NCBI GenBank assembly: GCA_002293525.1
Contig: DBDJ01000069.1
Span: forward strand, 1 to 64,000
DNA: 64,000 bases
Origin: Lachnospiraceae bacterium UBA935
Lineage (GTDB): Bacteria > Bacillota > Clostridia > Lachnospirales > Lachnospiraceae
Direction of reading: 5' to 3'
Below, piece after piece: positions 8,220 to 16,579 of the stretch. Position numbers and translations under genes: made by a program. Within the stretch, counting starts at the first letter, position 1. The number at the start of each line of letters is the position of its first letter. The notes under the pieces are model-generated. The model did not search any database. It was not told the DNA's origin and worked only from the letters and a program-made list of their open reading frames with translations.

Positions 8220-9017
8220 ATGTCTTCAAGAATTAGAATAGGTATTTGTGATGATGATATAAAAACATGTGAGATACTTAATGAAACCATTATTAGTTAT
8301 GAAAAGTTAATGCAGTTGCAAATTGATGTCATGATATTCTATTCGGGAGAAACATTATTAAAAGAATTGATGCAAGGTGAATATTTTGATGTTCTCTTCT
8401 TAGATATACGTTTAGAATCTTTAGACGGATTAAGCGTATCACTTAAAATAAGATGGGAAATGCAACATAATTTTACACATATATTTTTTATCACAGCATA
8501 CAAACAAGATACAAGAGATATCCTGCGTGCAAGGCCTATTGGGCTTATAACCAAACCATTCAAGAAAAAAGACATTTATAAAGCACTTGTAATGAGCAAC
8601 GAATTAACAGAAACTATGGAAAAAGAAAAGTGTTTTGAATATCGTGTTCAAAGCACTTATTATAAAGTACCTATAAAAGAAATATATTATTTCCAAAAGT
8701 ATAAAGGTAAAGTTATAATTATAACCAAGAGGGGAAAGCAGGAGTTCTATGCAACGATTGAGAATGTATATCAAGAACTGAAGGATTTTGACTTTATCTG
8801 TCCTGACAGATCATTTCTTGTTAATTTTGCCTATGTTGAGAGCTTTAATGGACAGTCGTTAAACATTTATGGTATGCCAGATGTTTTGCCAGTGGCAAGA
8901 TCAAGATTTGCTGCATTGGAAGCCATGTGGAAAAAACATAGACTTTTAAAATATAATAAAAACAAGAATTTGTTCAAAAGTAATGACAACAAACATAATA
9001 AAGGTGGAGAAAATTAA
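8220..9017 (+). CDS. LytTR-family response regulator (AgrA-like)
   Basis: This 265-residue protein is a two-component regulator that binds DNA when phosphorylated. ATG 8220 is chosen because AAAGGGG lies 9 bases upstream; the earlier in-frame ATG 8187 lies inside the promoter. The receiver domain (1-125) has the acidic cluster D11-D13, phospho-acceptor D62 in FLDIR, T92 and K112 in TKPF. The C-terminal half (about 140-240) is a LytTR domain, with VPIKEIYYFQ at its first strand and a PDRSFLVNFAYV block. Its stop overlaps the start of the AgrD-like peptide (TAATG). It is probably the transcription activator for the two inverted-repeat promoters in this window. Confidence 0.88.
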   Translation: MSSRIRIGICDDDIKTCEILNETIISYEKLMQLQIDVMIFYSGETLLKELMQGEYFDVLFLDIRLESLDGLSVSLKIRWEMQHNFTHIFFITAYKQDTRDILRARPIGLITKPFKKKDIYKALVMSNELTETMEKEKCFEYRVQSTYYKVPIKEIYYFQKYKGKVIIITKRGKQEFYATIENVYQELKDFDFICPDRSFLVNFAYVESFNGQSLNIYGMPDVLPVARSRFAALEAMWKKHRLLKYNKNKNLFKSNDNKHNKGGEN

Positions 9018-9157
9018 TGAAAAAATCAACGCACAAGCTGGCAAAGTCGTTATTGGAAATGGCAATAGCCTGTACCAGAACTAATGTAAATTCTTTATGC
9101 TGGAGTCATTTTTATCAGCCCAAGTTACCAGTTGGATTTATTAAACTAAAAAAATGA
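9017..9157 (+). CDS. AgrD-like cyclic (thio)lactone autoinducer prepeptide
   Basis: A 46-residue peptide starts within the stop codon of the regulator gene (TAATG overlap) behind an AGGTGGAG site. The layout is that of AgrD prepeptides: a basic amphipathic leader (KKSTHKLAKSLLEMAIAC), a core NSLCWSHFYQPKLP, and a basic tail (FIKLKK). The Cys28-Trp-Ser-His-Phe segment followed by QPKLP matches the clostridial pattern in which Cys forms a five-residue thiolactone and Q-P-x-x-P begins the removed tail. It is followed after about 100 bp by the sensor gene. No AgrB peptidase is encoded nearby, so processing would need one elsewhere in the genome. Confidence 0.8.
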   Translation: MKKSTHKLAKSLLEMAIACTRTNVNSLCWSHFYQPKLPVGFIKLKK

Positions 9158-9257
9158 TTCAATCAAAAAGATCAGTAAATATGGCAAAACATTGAGTTAT
9201 TTTGTCATTTTTTTAGGTTACCCTAAAAGATCACTGTATTATATTAGGAGCTTATTA

Positions 9258-10508
9258 ATGAACAATTTATTATTTAATACATTATATATTATAATTGATT
9301 TATTTGGAACTTACATATTATTATGCTACCTAAGGCTATTTAATGGAAATATCGTAAAAAACTATAGTATAGAGAAATGCAGTTACATTTTAGTTCATAT
9401 AATAAGTTACATAATTTCAATAGTAATTGGAGTGCCAATTATATTATCAATTTTTAATGCAATATCATTGTTTCTTTTGACGTATAATTATATTTCATCA
9501 ATTAAAAGAAAAATATTATCCATAGCTATAACAATGATAATAAATTTAATAGTAGAATATATTATGATAATAATATTTGAAAGACCCATGGATATTGTTG
9601 TAATTGATTTTCGCATATCTCTATATATAAAAATATCGCTTTTGGGAATGGGTATATTATTGAGCAAGTTTTTTGATTCCACGCTTAAATCTCAAAAATC
9701 TTATATACAATGGTACCTTCCTATATTTTTTTCAATTATAATGATAATTATTGATCTATTAATACAACAGTTGTTTTTTGACAAAATTCAAATTATTTTA
9801 ACTATTTCGCTTATGTTTTCAATGATTATATCATTAGGATATATTCATCGATTAGATCAAGAAAGACTGAAAACAGAAAATAAGCTTTTTAGACAACGCA
9901 ATGATAACTACGTTAGATTATACAAAAAAACACATGATTATTCTCAAAAATTCAATTCTATAAGACACATCATCAAAGACGACTTTGTTAAAATCAACGG
10001 TATATTATCGGCAAAACATATGAGAGATAATGAGATTGAGGAACTAATGGATGAAGTATTAATGGCGACAATTGATATAGATGAAACCCCCATAATGACT
10101 GATAATATAGATATAGACAGCGTTTTAGATGCAAGGATCAGTGAATCAGAAGAAAAAGGAATTGAGGTGGTACGAGATATTTTGATTCCAGAGCAAATGG
10201 ATGTGGATAAGGATATTATTTCGATGATCTTAAACAGCATATTTGATGCTGCAATTGAAGAAGTCGGGCGTATTGAAATTAAGATAATGAATTTTATAAT
10301 GAGATATGATGCCGAGTATGTTTATATATTCTTGATTCATCCATATGATGATACCAAAGCAAACAGAAAAAAAGAATTGTTCAATAAACATAAGGACATG
10401 ATTAAAGAAATAAGATCGGAAATAAAACCGTATCATGGCCGCATGTATTGTGATATCGATGATGAAAAAGTAGTATGGGACGTCTTCATGTATGCTGGTG
10501 AACTATAG
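9258..10508 (+). CDS. AgrC-like sensor histidine kinase with degenerate ATPase domain
   Basis: This 416-residue membrane protein starts at ATG 9258 after AGGAG. Six hydrophobic segments fill about residues 5-205, followed by a coiled linker. The H-box THDY (H226, D227) aligns with the RHDY of AgrC-type kinases, and a second His is at 237. The C-terminal part should be a GHKL ATPase. Its N-box reads SIFDAAIEE, with Ala where the Mg-binding Asn of DNA(I)E should be, and no GxGL-type G box appears before the end. It may be a signal-binding pseudokinase or phosphatase, or may need a partner kinase. It completes the regulator-peptide-sensor operon. Confidence 0.8.
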   Translation: MNNLLFNTLYIIIDLFGTYILLCYLRLFNGNIVKNYSIEKCSYILVHIISYIISIVIGVPIILSIFNAISLFLLTYNYISSIKRKILSIAITMIINLIVEYIMIIIFERPMDIVVIDFRISLYIKISLLGMGILLSKFFDSTLKSQKSYIQWYLPIFFSIIMIIIDLLIQQLFFDKIQIILTISLMFSMIISLGYIHRLDQERLKTENKLFRQRNDNYVRLYKKTHDYSQKFNSIRHIIKDDFVKINGILSAKHMRDNEIEELMDEVLMATIDIDETPIMTDNIDIDSVLDARISESEEKGIEVVRDILIPEQMDVDKDIISMILNSIFDAAIEEVGRIEIKIMNFIMRYDAEYVYIFLIHPYDDTKANRKKELFNKHKDMIKEIRSEIKPYHGRMYCDIDDEKVVWDVFMYAGEL

Positions 10509-10563
10509 CCCCAAAACTCCAATATTATATTAGTCACTCATTTGTATGCTGGTGAGCTATAGC
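10489..10563 (+). repeat. duplicated 3' end of the sensor kinase gene
   Basis: TGTATGCTGGTGA, one variable base, then CTATAGC occurs at 10489-10509 (covering the last codons and stop of the kinase) and again at 10543-10563, 54 bp apart with one mismatch. The second copy lies beyond the stop codon. It looks like a small tandem duplication of the gene end. Confidence 0.6.
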
Positions 10564-10612
10564 TGAGATAAGTTCCAATAAAATATAAAGTTAATAAGGG
10601 TTGGTAATCAAT

Positions 10613-10653
10613 TGACACAATCAGAAATTAAAATCTGTAGGTGTCATTTTTTT
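10613..10653 (+). terminator. terminator of the agr-like operon
   Basis: TGACAC (10613-10618) pairs with GTGTCA (10641-10646), with an inner CAGA/TCTG stem, and is followed by seven T residues. It closes the regulator-peptide-kinase transcription unit. Confidence 0.7.
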
Positions 10654-10749
10654 GTACTATTAATTGTCTTTATCAGTTCAGATCATTCTCACTGCGGTTT
10701 AAACGAATTTTGATGGTTATGTTTACCCATGTGATATGTTGGAACCGGA

Positions 10750-11139
10750 GTGTTTATAGTAGAAGAGGGAATCGAGATCAAATCACATAGTAAATTTAAA
10801 AATTCCAGACATGCCGAATATTCAAAAGTAAATATGATTATTTTAATTTTAGCGGTACTGATCATTTTACGCCTGATTCCTGCAAAACTGTCTGAAGAAA
10901 ATATTTATGACCAAGTTTCCGACAGAATCAGCCAATATTTGAGCCATGAAGGATTTGATGTCAGTAACCTGCAAATTGTACGGGTCAAGGGCGATTATAT
11001 CAATAAACTGAGTATTTACCTTTCCAATAGCCCGATCTACGACAAGGAACAAAAGACAGAGTACTGGGAGGTGAGGAGAGTCGCAAAATTAACCAGGGTG
11101 TATTACATAATCACACCATATTACGGAGAAATAACATAG
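10750..11139 (+). CDS. small membrane-anchored protein of unknown function
   Basis: This 129-residue frame begins at GTG 10750; the start is uncertain because no well-spaced binding site is visible. A basic N-terminal tail is followed by one membrane helix (MIILILAVLIILRLIP, about 31-46). An outward domain of about 80 residues follows, with an IYDQVSDRISQYL helix and a Y-rich C-terminus. No family is recognised. It sits 240 bp after the agr-like operon but beyond its terminator, so it is probably a separate unit. It is too short and has too few membrane segments to be the missing AgrB. Confidence 0.5.
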   Translation: MFIVEEGIEIKSHSKFKNSRHAEYSKVNMIILILAVLIILRLIPAKLSEENIYDQVSDRISQYLSHEGFDVSNLQIVRVKGDYINKLSIYLSNSPIYDKEQKTEYWEVRRVAKLTRVYYIITPYYGEIT

Positions 11140-11222
11140 CATTGGTAAGTATGCATTCAGCAAGTTTAAAGTTACTGTCGTATGATATCGTAACGACATA
11201 AAACAATCAATTAACAGGAGGC

Positions 11223-11264
11223 ATGACCATGATCCGATCATATGCCAAATACAAAAGGTCATAA
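11223..11264 (+). CDS. possible 13-residue leader peptide
   Basis: ATG 11223 follows a strong AGGAGG and opens 13 codons (MTMIRSYAKYKRS) ending 38 bp before the XRE regulator gene. It could be a translated leader, or simply a fortuitous start. There is no evidence of conservation. Confidence 0.2.
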   Translation: MTMIRSYAKYKRS

Positions 11265-11302
11265 CCTGCAATTTCGCCGGAAATAGCTAGAGGGAGACAC
11301 GA

Positions 11303-11584
11303 ATGACTGTTTCGTACACGAAATACAATGACTTATTAATTATGCATAACATAACTTCTTACCAGGTCTCAAGAGATACCGGAATCCACCAGTCAACGCT
11401 GTCAGACTGGAAAACCGGACGGAGCTGCCCTAAGTCTGACAAACTACATGTGTTGGCCGGTTATTTCGGGGTAAACATCGAATATTTCTTGGAAGAAGAA
11501 ACCGGGCGCAAGAAAAAAGGCGTAGTTACTTCAAATAATAATAAAAACCGCAGGCAGACAGTGAAGGACAGGCAGATTAGCTGA
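11303..11584 (+). CDS. XRE-family small DNA-binding regulator
   Basis: This 93-residue protein consists of a single Cro/CI-type helix-turn-helix (about 8-65). SYQVSRDTGIHQSTLSDWK is the HTH, and the later helix ends LAGYFGVNIEYFLEEE, the usual closing motif of clostridial XRE proteins. The last 25 residues are basic and disordered. The start follows AGAGGGAG. There is no adjacent toxin or phage gene to show what it controls. A hairpin repeat and a tandem repeat follow at 11620-11700. Confidence 0.85.
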   Translation: MTVSYTKYNDLLIMHNITSYQVSRDTGIHQSTLSDWKTGRSCPKSDKLHVLAGYFGVNIEYFLEEETGRKKKGVVTSNNNKNRRQTVKDRQIS

Positions 11585-11619
11585 CTGCAGCAAAGAAAAG
11601 ATAAGGTAAGACAAATGCA

Positions 11620-11662
11620 GAGGACATATCCGGTGAGCATGTGTATCATCGGATATGTCCTC
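11620..11662 (+). repeat. dispersed hairpin element, copy 1
   Basis: A perfect 13-bp inverted repeat (GAGGACATATCCG at 11620-11632, complement at 11650-11662) surrounds a TGAGCATGTGTATCAT-type loop. A close relative with similar stem and loop (TGAG, TGTGTATCAT) lies at 16406-16447. The shared loop sequence shows a common origin, not just two hairpins. Copy 1 follows the XRE gene and could serve as its terminator. Confidence 0.6.
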
Positions 11663-11700
11663 AATGTCTTTGACAAGAAATCAATGTCTTTGACAAGAAA
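11661..11700 (+). repeat. 20-bp perfect tandem duplication
   Basis: TCAATGTCTTTGACAAGAAA occurs twice head to tail (11661-11680 and 11681-11700) and a third partial copy (TCAATG) starts at 11701. Each unit carries a TTGACA hexamer, so the array multiplies a -35-like sequence just before the lipoprotein promoter. Confidence 0.8.
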
Positions 11701-11712
11701 TCAATGAGTTAC

Positions 11713-11740
11713 TTGAATTGTAATTATTATATGGTATACT
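11713..11740 (+). promoter_or_regulatory. sigma-A-like promoter of the LRR lipoprotein gene
   Basis: TTGAAT (11713-11718), a 16-bp AT-rich spacer, and TATACT (11735-11740). It lies about 140 bp before the lipoprotein start, leaving a long untranslated leader. Confidence 0.45.
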
Positions 11741-11886
11741 ATTAATGGTTTGGTGATTGACATTATACCAGAAAAAGGAGGATATTGCTCGTTTTTTTAG
11801 GACTACCGCAAATCAAGTTTTAACAGGATTTGAGTATAAAGAATAGGTGGTTTTTGACACTACCGTCAGAAAAGACGAGAAAAATC

Positions 11887-13077
11887 ATGAAAAGAAAAAA
11901 AATACTATCACTTGCCATTATACTGATGTTGGTACTGTTGACTGCTTGTGGCGGAACCAAGGCCGATTCTGTAACGGGTGAAACACCATCTTCAGCGGCA
12001 GAAAGCAAGACCTCAGAAGATACACTGGCATCGGAAGATACACCAGCATCAGAAGACACACCGGTATCAGAAGCTACACCAGTATCAGAAGACACAACAG
12101 CATCAGAAGAAACCGTTGAAGACATTACCATCATGGGTGTACAATACCGTACCGATTTAACGGAACTGGAATTGAGCGGAATTTCAAACGAAGACCTTCT
12201 ATTATTGGAAAAAATGACCAGCCTGACAGCTTTGGAGTTTTGGAACTGTGAGGGCATCACCGACCTGACGCCGCTTAGCGGACTGGCCAACCTGACGTAT
12301 TTGGATTTGTCTGACTGTGACAGCATAACTGACCTGACGCCACTTAGCGGACTGTCCAGCCTGACGTATTTGGATTTGTCTGACTGTGACAGCATAACTG
12401 ACCTGTCGCCGCTCAGCGGACTGTCCAGCCTGACGTATTTGGATTTAGCTCTCTGTGACGGCATCACTGACCTGACACCGCTCAGCGGACTGTCCAGCCT
12501 GACGGATTTGGATTTATCTTTCTGTGACGGCATCGCTGACCTGACACTGCTTAGCAGCCTGACCGGCCTGTCGCGTTTGGGTTTGGACTCTCACGAAAGC
12601 CTGACTGACCTGACGCCGCTTAGCGACTTAACCAATCTGACGGAATTGAATTTATCCGGCTGTTACAGTCTCACTGACCTGACGCCGCTTAGCGTCCTGA
12701 GTGACCTGTCGTATTTGAATTTGTCTTACTGTTACAGTCTCACTGACCTGACGCCGCTTAGCAGCCTGACCAGTCTGACGTATTTGGATTTGTTGGGCTG
12801 TGACATCATCACTGACCTGATGCCGCTTAGCGGTCTGACCAGCCTATCAGAATTGGATTTAGGCCAATGTAACGGTGTCACTGACCTGACGCCGCTTAGC
12901 GGCCTGAACAACCTGACATATTTGGATTTATCTCCCAATGACAACATTACTGACCTATCCCCGCTGCACGGACTGACCAGCCTGACGGAATTAGAATTAT
13001 TGGGCTGTGAAGGCATCAACGAACAGGAAAAGCAAAAACTACAGGATGCCTTGCCGGATTTAATAATCTCCGACTGA
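11887..13077 (+). CDS. leucine-rich-repeat surface lipoprotein (internalin-like)
   Basis: This 396-residue protein starts at ATG 11887, with a lipoprotein signal (KRKKILSLAIILMLVL, lipobox LTAC, Cys21). A Ser/Glu/Thr-rich linker with a repeated SEDTP(A/V) motif spans about 50-100. From about 118 the protein is eleven 23-residue leucine-rich repeats of the pattern LTYLDLSDCDSITDLTPLSG plus a partial twelfth. Several neighbours are almost identical at DNA level (69-bp units), which suggests recent expansion. There is no LPXTG motif; anchoring would be by lipid. Such repeats bind proteins or glycans; the target is unknown. The regular antiparallel frame on the other strand is an artefact of the repeat. 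Confidence 0.9.
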   Translation: MKRKKILSLAIILMLVLLTACGGTKADSVTGETPSSAAESKTSEDTLASEDTPASEDTPVSEATPVSEDTTASEETVEDITIMGVQYRTDLTELELSGISNEDLLLLEKMTSLTALEFWNCEGITDLTPLSGLANLTYLDLSDCDSITDLTPLSGLSSLTYLDLSDCDSITDLSPLSGLSSLTYLDLALCDGITDLTPLSGLSSLTDLDLSFCDGIADLTLLSSLTGLSRLGLDSHESLTDLTPLSDLTNLTELNLSGCYSLTDLTPLSVLSDLSYLNLSYCYSLTDLTPLSSLTSLTYLDLLGCDIITDLMPLSGLTSLSELDLGQCNGVTDLTPLSGLNNLTYLDLSPNDNITDLSPLHGLTSLTELELLGCEGINEQEKQKLQDALPDLIISD

Positions 13078-13126
13078 TGCGTGATGGGGAATCATTCTAA
13101 GGAGGCTATTATGGCTGGAGGCGATT

Positions 13127-13729
13127 ATGTGCGGAAGATATTATGTCGATGATGAAACAGCCAGAGAAATAGAAAAAATTATCAGACAGGTAAATGATAA
13201 GCTCATTGCTGAGGATAAGCTCATTGCTGAGCGGGAAGTCTATCCTTCGGCAATGGCTCCTGTAATCGTTGCAAAAAACAAGAGGCTTGCTGCAGAAGAA
13301 TACCGATGGGGCTTCCCGCACTTTGATCCGGATAAGAAAAGCGTAATCTTTAATGCCAGATCGGAGTCGGTCATGGATAAGCGAATGTTCAAGGAAAGCA
13401 TCTTGCACAGACGATGTATCATTCCGGCTACCGGCTTCTACGAGTGGAACAAGGATAAGGATAAGTTCTTTTTTAGGTCAAAGAACAATCAGGTTCTATT
13501 GTTTGCTGGGTTTTATAGCAGATTTGAAAAGGAAGACAGATTTATTATCCTGACTACCCAGGCTAACGAATCCATGGTGAAGATCCATGACCGGATGCCG
13601 CTTATATTGGAACCGGAAGAGGTAGAGCAGTGGATATTTGAAGACGTGGCGACAGAATCTATTCTCCGTAAAAAACCGAAAGAACTGGACAGGGAAATAA
13701 AAGGTCAGATGTCGTTGTTTGATTATTGA
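13127..13729 (+). CDS. SOS response-associated peptidase (SRAP/HMCES/YedK)
   Basis: This 200-residue SRAP protein covalently caps abasic sites in single-stranded DNA through its N-terminal cysteine. Visible hallmarks are Met-Cys2-Gly-Arg-Tyr at the start (Cys2 is the cross-linking residue after Met removal), FNARSE with the conserved Asn, GFYEW with the active Glu, and KIHDRMP with the active His. The length is typical. The start is fixed by Cys2 and by the GGAGG site. It is preceded by the LRR lipoprotein gene in the same direction but has no functional link to it. No SOS box was identified. Confidence 0.92.
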   Translation: MCGRYYVDDETAREIEKIIRQVNDKLIAEDKLIAEREVYPSAMAPVIVAKNKRLAAEEYRWGFPHFDPDKKSVIFNARSESVMDKRMFKESILHRRCIIPATGFYEWNKDKDKFFFRSKNNQVLLFAGFYSRFEKEDRFIILTTQANESMVKIHDRMPLILEPEEVEQWIFEDVATESILRKKPKELDREIKGQMSLFDY

Positions 13730-13836
13730 TCAGCGGCCCGCTACTGAACTCGAAAACCGAGTCCAGTTAGCGATATTCGCCGCTTGCGGTCAGGCATAGC
13801 CTCTCTTACAGATGTCCCAGAGAATTCTTTTAAGTC

Positions 13837-15864
13837 TTATATACGAAAACGCCCGACTATTTCGTCCAGCTTCACGGCGATGGTTTTTAATTCACCGGCC
13901 GTGTCGGTAATAAATTTGATGGAATCCGACTGCTCATGGATCGCGGCCGCAACCGCCTTAGTCGAACCGTCCGCTTCGGTAGCAATGATTGATATTTCCC
14001 GCATGCTCTCGATCGTCTTATCTTTGCTGATCTTTACCTTTAGGATGCTTTCAGCCAGTACTTTGATGTCCTTAATGGTATCCGCAATAGTCGTCCGAAT
14101 ACTTTGAAACTGTACCATAGAACTGTTGGTCGCCGTATTGGCGTCACTCATTGCTTTCTCTTCTTCCTTCATTTTGGCCTTCAGGACACCGATTTCGCTT
14201 TTGATTTCATTGATAATTTTTTCGATCTGACCGACCGAAGTGGCAGTCTGATCGGACAGTTTACCGATTTCATCGGCGACGATGGCGAATCCTCTGCCTG
14301 CTTCACCGGCCCGGGCAGCTTCAACCGCCGCGTTTAGTGCCAATAAATTGGTTTGTTCAGAAATATTTTTGATAGCATCGGTAATTTCACCGATAAATTC
14401 CGACTTGTCCGACAATGTTTCCACACTGTTAGATAATTTTGCCAAGGTCTGATTGTTGACTTCAATGATTCCGGCCAATTCTTCAATGGATTTCAGACCC
14501 TGATTACTGATCTGATTGGCGTTAACCGACAGATTTTCCATTGCTTCGGCATTTTGGGTAGCAATATCGATTTCCTGCGCCAACCCGTCCAGACTTTCCG
14601 CCCCGCTTCGGGTAGCCGCTAATTGCCTGACTGCACCGGAAGCCAATTCGCCGACAGCTGCAGATACCGAACTCATGCCGGTCGCCATCTCATCAGAGGC
14701 ATGGTTAATGCCGGCAGAACTGCCGAGCAGCAGTTGGGCTTCCTGATGTATGAACGTGATGATTCCGGATAATTCTTGGCGTAAGGCCACCACCGCCCGC
14801 GCAATTGCCCCCGTCTCATCTTTACGGCTGCAGATTTGGTCATATGTCGACGTCGCAGTTAAGTGCAGAGTGGCGGTGTCATCAATGAATTGTGTTACGG
14901 CAATAATCGGCCGGGACAGGCGGTTACCGAAAAAGACCGCCATTAGAATCGACAGCAGTAACAGCACGGCTCCCACAATTAAGAAATTGAGAATCAGCTG
15001 GCTTAGCAATTGGGTCATAACCGCCTGATTAAAAACCAGCCCTACCGTCCAATTAAGTGATTTGACCGGTGAGACAATAAATATTTCATGATCAATGCTA
15101 ATGCTTTCCGCTGCCGCGAGTTCGCTTCCCAATGCTGGGATCAAGGGGGATAGTTCCGTGTCTTGAAGATTGATCAGACCGTCCGCTGTCGGCTGATAAT
15201 TCTCATTGGGGTGCAGGACAATGTTATTCTGGTTGTCCACCAAGAAACCGTAGCTGTTGCTGTCCATGGCCTGAGCTTCATTGAGGATCTCTTCGAAGTC
15301 CTTTAAGTTAATGTCCATCCCCAAGACGCCAATCAAGCTGCCGTCCTTTCTGATCGCTGCCGCCACACCGACCACCATCTGTCCGGTCACAGCATCCAAA
15401 TACGGTTCGGTAAAAATGGTTTCATCACTGCCGGATGCCGCCACATACCAACCTCGCTCAGTACATTTCCATTCCGGTGCCGGGGTCCAGCCACTGCCGT
15501 CCAAAAAGCTATTGTCGGGTTTGCCAATGTAAATATCTGAGACAAAATCCTTTTCCTTAGTTTTCTCTGTTATGTAGTGAAGCATTTCCTCATCAGTAAA
15601 ATCATTTATTTCCAGTGCCTTTACAATGTTGTTCACATCCTCTGCCTGAATCAGCATCCAGCCGTTGATCTCTTCGCTGAGCCGTTCTGCTGATACTTTC
15701 AAACGGCGGCTGGTTTCGGCAGTGACCGCTTCGCTAGTCATGTAATAACTGGCCAAGACGCTGATTATCAGGCAGAAAATACTGATAACGGCTGCTAATA
15801 GGACGACTCTTAACCGGATTCCTTTGCGGCTATACTGGGTTTGATCTGTTTGTGTGGGGGTCAT
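13837..15864 (-). CDS. methyl-accepting chemotaxis protein, dCache_1 type
   Basis: This 675-residue chemoreceptor starts at ATG 15864 behind AGGAGG. It has TM1 (about 20-42), an extracellular Cache region (about 45-280) with the dCache_1 motifs RGWY, TEPYLD and GVLGMDI, TM2 (about 284-308), a HAMP region, and a long cytoplasmic hairpin. The tip is SEQTNLLALNAAVEAARAGE at about 501-520. RGWY and YLD with a downstream Asp are typical of amino-acid-binding Cache domains, but the exact binding motif cannot be confirmed by eye. It differs from the first receptor (3619-5745) in the sensor domain, so the two probably sense different ligands. It is a single-gene unit. Confidence 0.92.
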   Translation of the reverse strand: MTPTQTDQTQYSRKGIRLRVVLLAAVISIFCLIISVLASYYMTSEAVTAETSRRLKVSAERLSEEINGWMLIQAEDVNNIVKALEINDFTDEEMLHYITEKTKEKDFVSDIYIGKPDNSFLDGSGWTPAPEWKCTERGWYVAASGSDETIFTEPYLDAVTGQMVVGVAAAIRKDGSLIGVLGMDINLKDFEEILNEAQAMDSNSYGFLVDNQNNIVLHPNENYQPTADGLINLQDTELSPLIPALGSELAAAESISIDHEIFIVSPVKSLNWTVGLVFNQAVMTQLLSQLILNFLIVGAVLLLLSILMAVFFGNRLSRPIIAVTQFIDDTATLHLTATSTYDQICSRKDETGAIARAVVALRQELSGIITFIHQEAQLLLGSSAGINHASDEMATGMSSVSAAVGELASGAVRQLAATRSGAESLDGLAQEIDIATQNAEAMENLSVNANQISNQGLKSIEELAGIIEVNNQTLAKLSNSVETLSDKSEFIGEITDAIKNISEQTNLLALNAAVEAARAGEAGRGFAIVADEIGKLSDQTATSVGQIEKIINEIKSEIGVLKAKMKEEEKAMSDANTATNSSMVQFQSIRTTIADTIKDIKVLAESILKVKISKDKTIESMREISIIATEADGSTKAVAAAIHEQSDSIKFITDTAGELKTIAVKLDEIVGRFRI

Positions 15865-16517
15865 TCTTAATCCTCCTAGGGTGATTTTGTTTTTATAAAT
15901 TATTTTGTTGGTGCTTTAGAAACGTAACTTTAAAATATCGTATGTTAAAAGTCATAAAGTCATATTTAATAAGAAGTTGTATTTACAAAAAAATATAAAC
16001 ATATTTACGATTTGTAGTATCTATTATAAAAAACTTATAATCTGATAATGACTATTACTCTTAGTTTTCTATATTACTATGACGAATCGCTGTATTTTTA
16101 TGTTAAATATCAGCTTAGAAATATATTTTAACACAATTTGTTTAATTACGCAAACAATTACGGTAGAATTTCGGTGATCCAAGTGATCCAACATGAATAG
16201 TGTTATTTCACATTGGTACATTTATGTCTTGTGATCCCTTGTACAACATCTAATATTTCTATAACAAGAGAATAAGTTAATATAAAGGTGAAAACAATTT
16301 TGAAAGATATACTGATATCAGAATATTTATTAATATTTTATAAAATAGTTGTGAAAGTATGAAGCGTATGCTATAATAAAAAAGTAATAACGGCCCTATA
16401 AATGTAGGACATATCCGATTGAGTTTGTGTATCATTGGATATGTCCTCGTTTATGTGCCGTTTGCGCCCTTGGTCATATTGACAGAAATAAAGGAAGAGA
16501 ATATTTCAAAAAAGGTA
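15865..16517. other. intergenic region, AT-rich, with dispersed hairpin at 16406-16447
   Basis: No coding potential seen. It holds the promoter side of the chemoreceptor gene and, at 16406-16447, a second copy of the hairpin at 11620-11662: an 11-bp perfect stem (AGGACATATCC / GGATATGTCCT) with a similar loop. The hairpin is followed by TCG and a mixed tract, so its terminator function is uncertain. Confidence 0.5.
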
Positions 16518-16548
16518 TTGTATATGACGTAGGGTAATGGGATATAAT
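16518..16548 (+). promoter_or_regulatory. MerR-type promoter with 19-bp spacer
   Basis: TTGTAT (16518-16523), a 19-bp spacer (16524-16542), and a perfect TATAAT (16543-16548). A 19-bp spacer is the mark of promoters that MerR proteins activate by untwisting DNA. The spacer contains a GACGTAGGGTAATG core similar to known MerR-family operators. It sits directly before the merR-type gene, so the regulator likely controls its own operon. Confidence 0.7.
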
Positions 16549-16579
16549 TCTTGTGACAGATAACAGGAGGGCTGCATCA

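Noticed and set aside
10750..11139. The missing AgrB peptidase
   Set aside because: AgrB has about 200 residues and several membrane helices with His and Cys active sites. This protein has one helix and no such residues.
11820..12533. A long minus-strand ORF opposite the LRR lipoprotein gene
   Set aside because: It is the mirror of the 69-bp repeats, with regular SPLSGVRSVMPSQ-type units and no binding site. The plus-strand frame has a lipobox and real LRR sequence.
14104..15532. Several plus-strand ORFs opposite the second chemoreceptor
   Set aside because: They are shadows of a strongly conserved receptor gene and lack binding sites.
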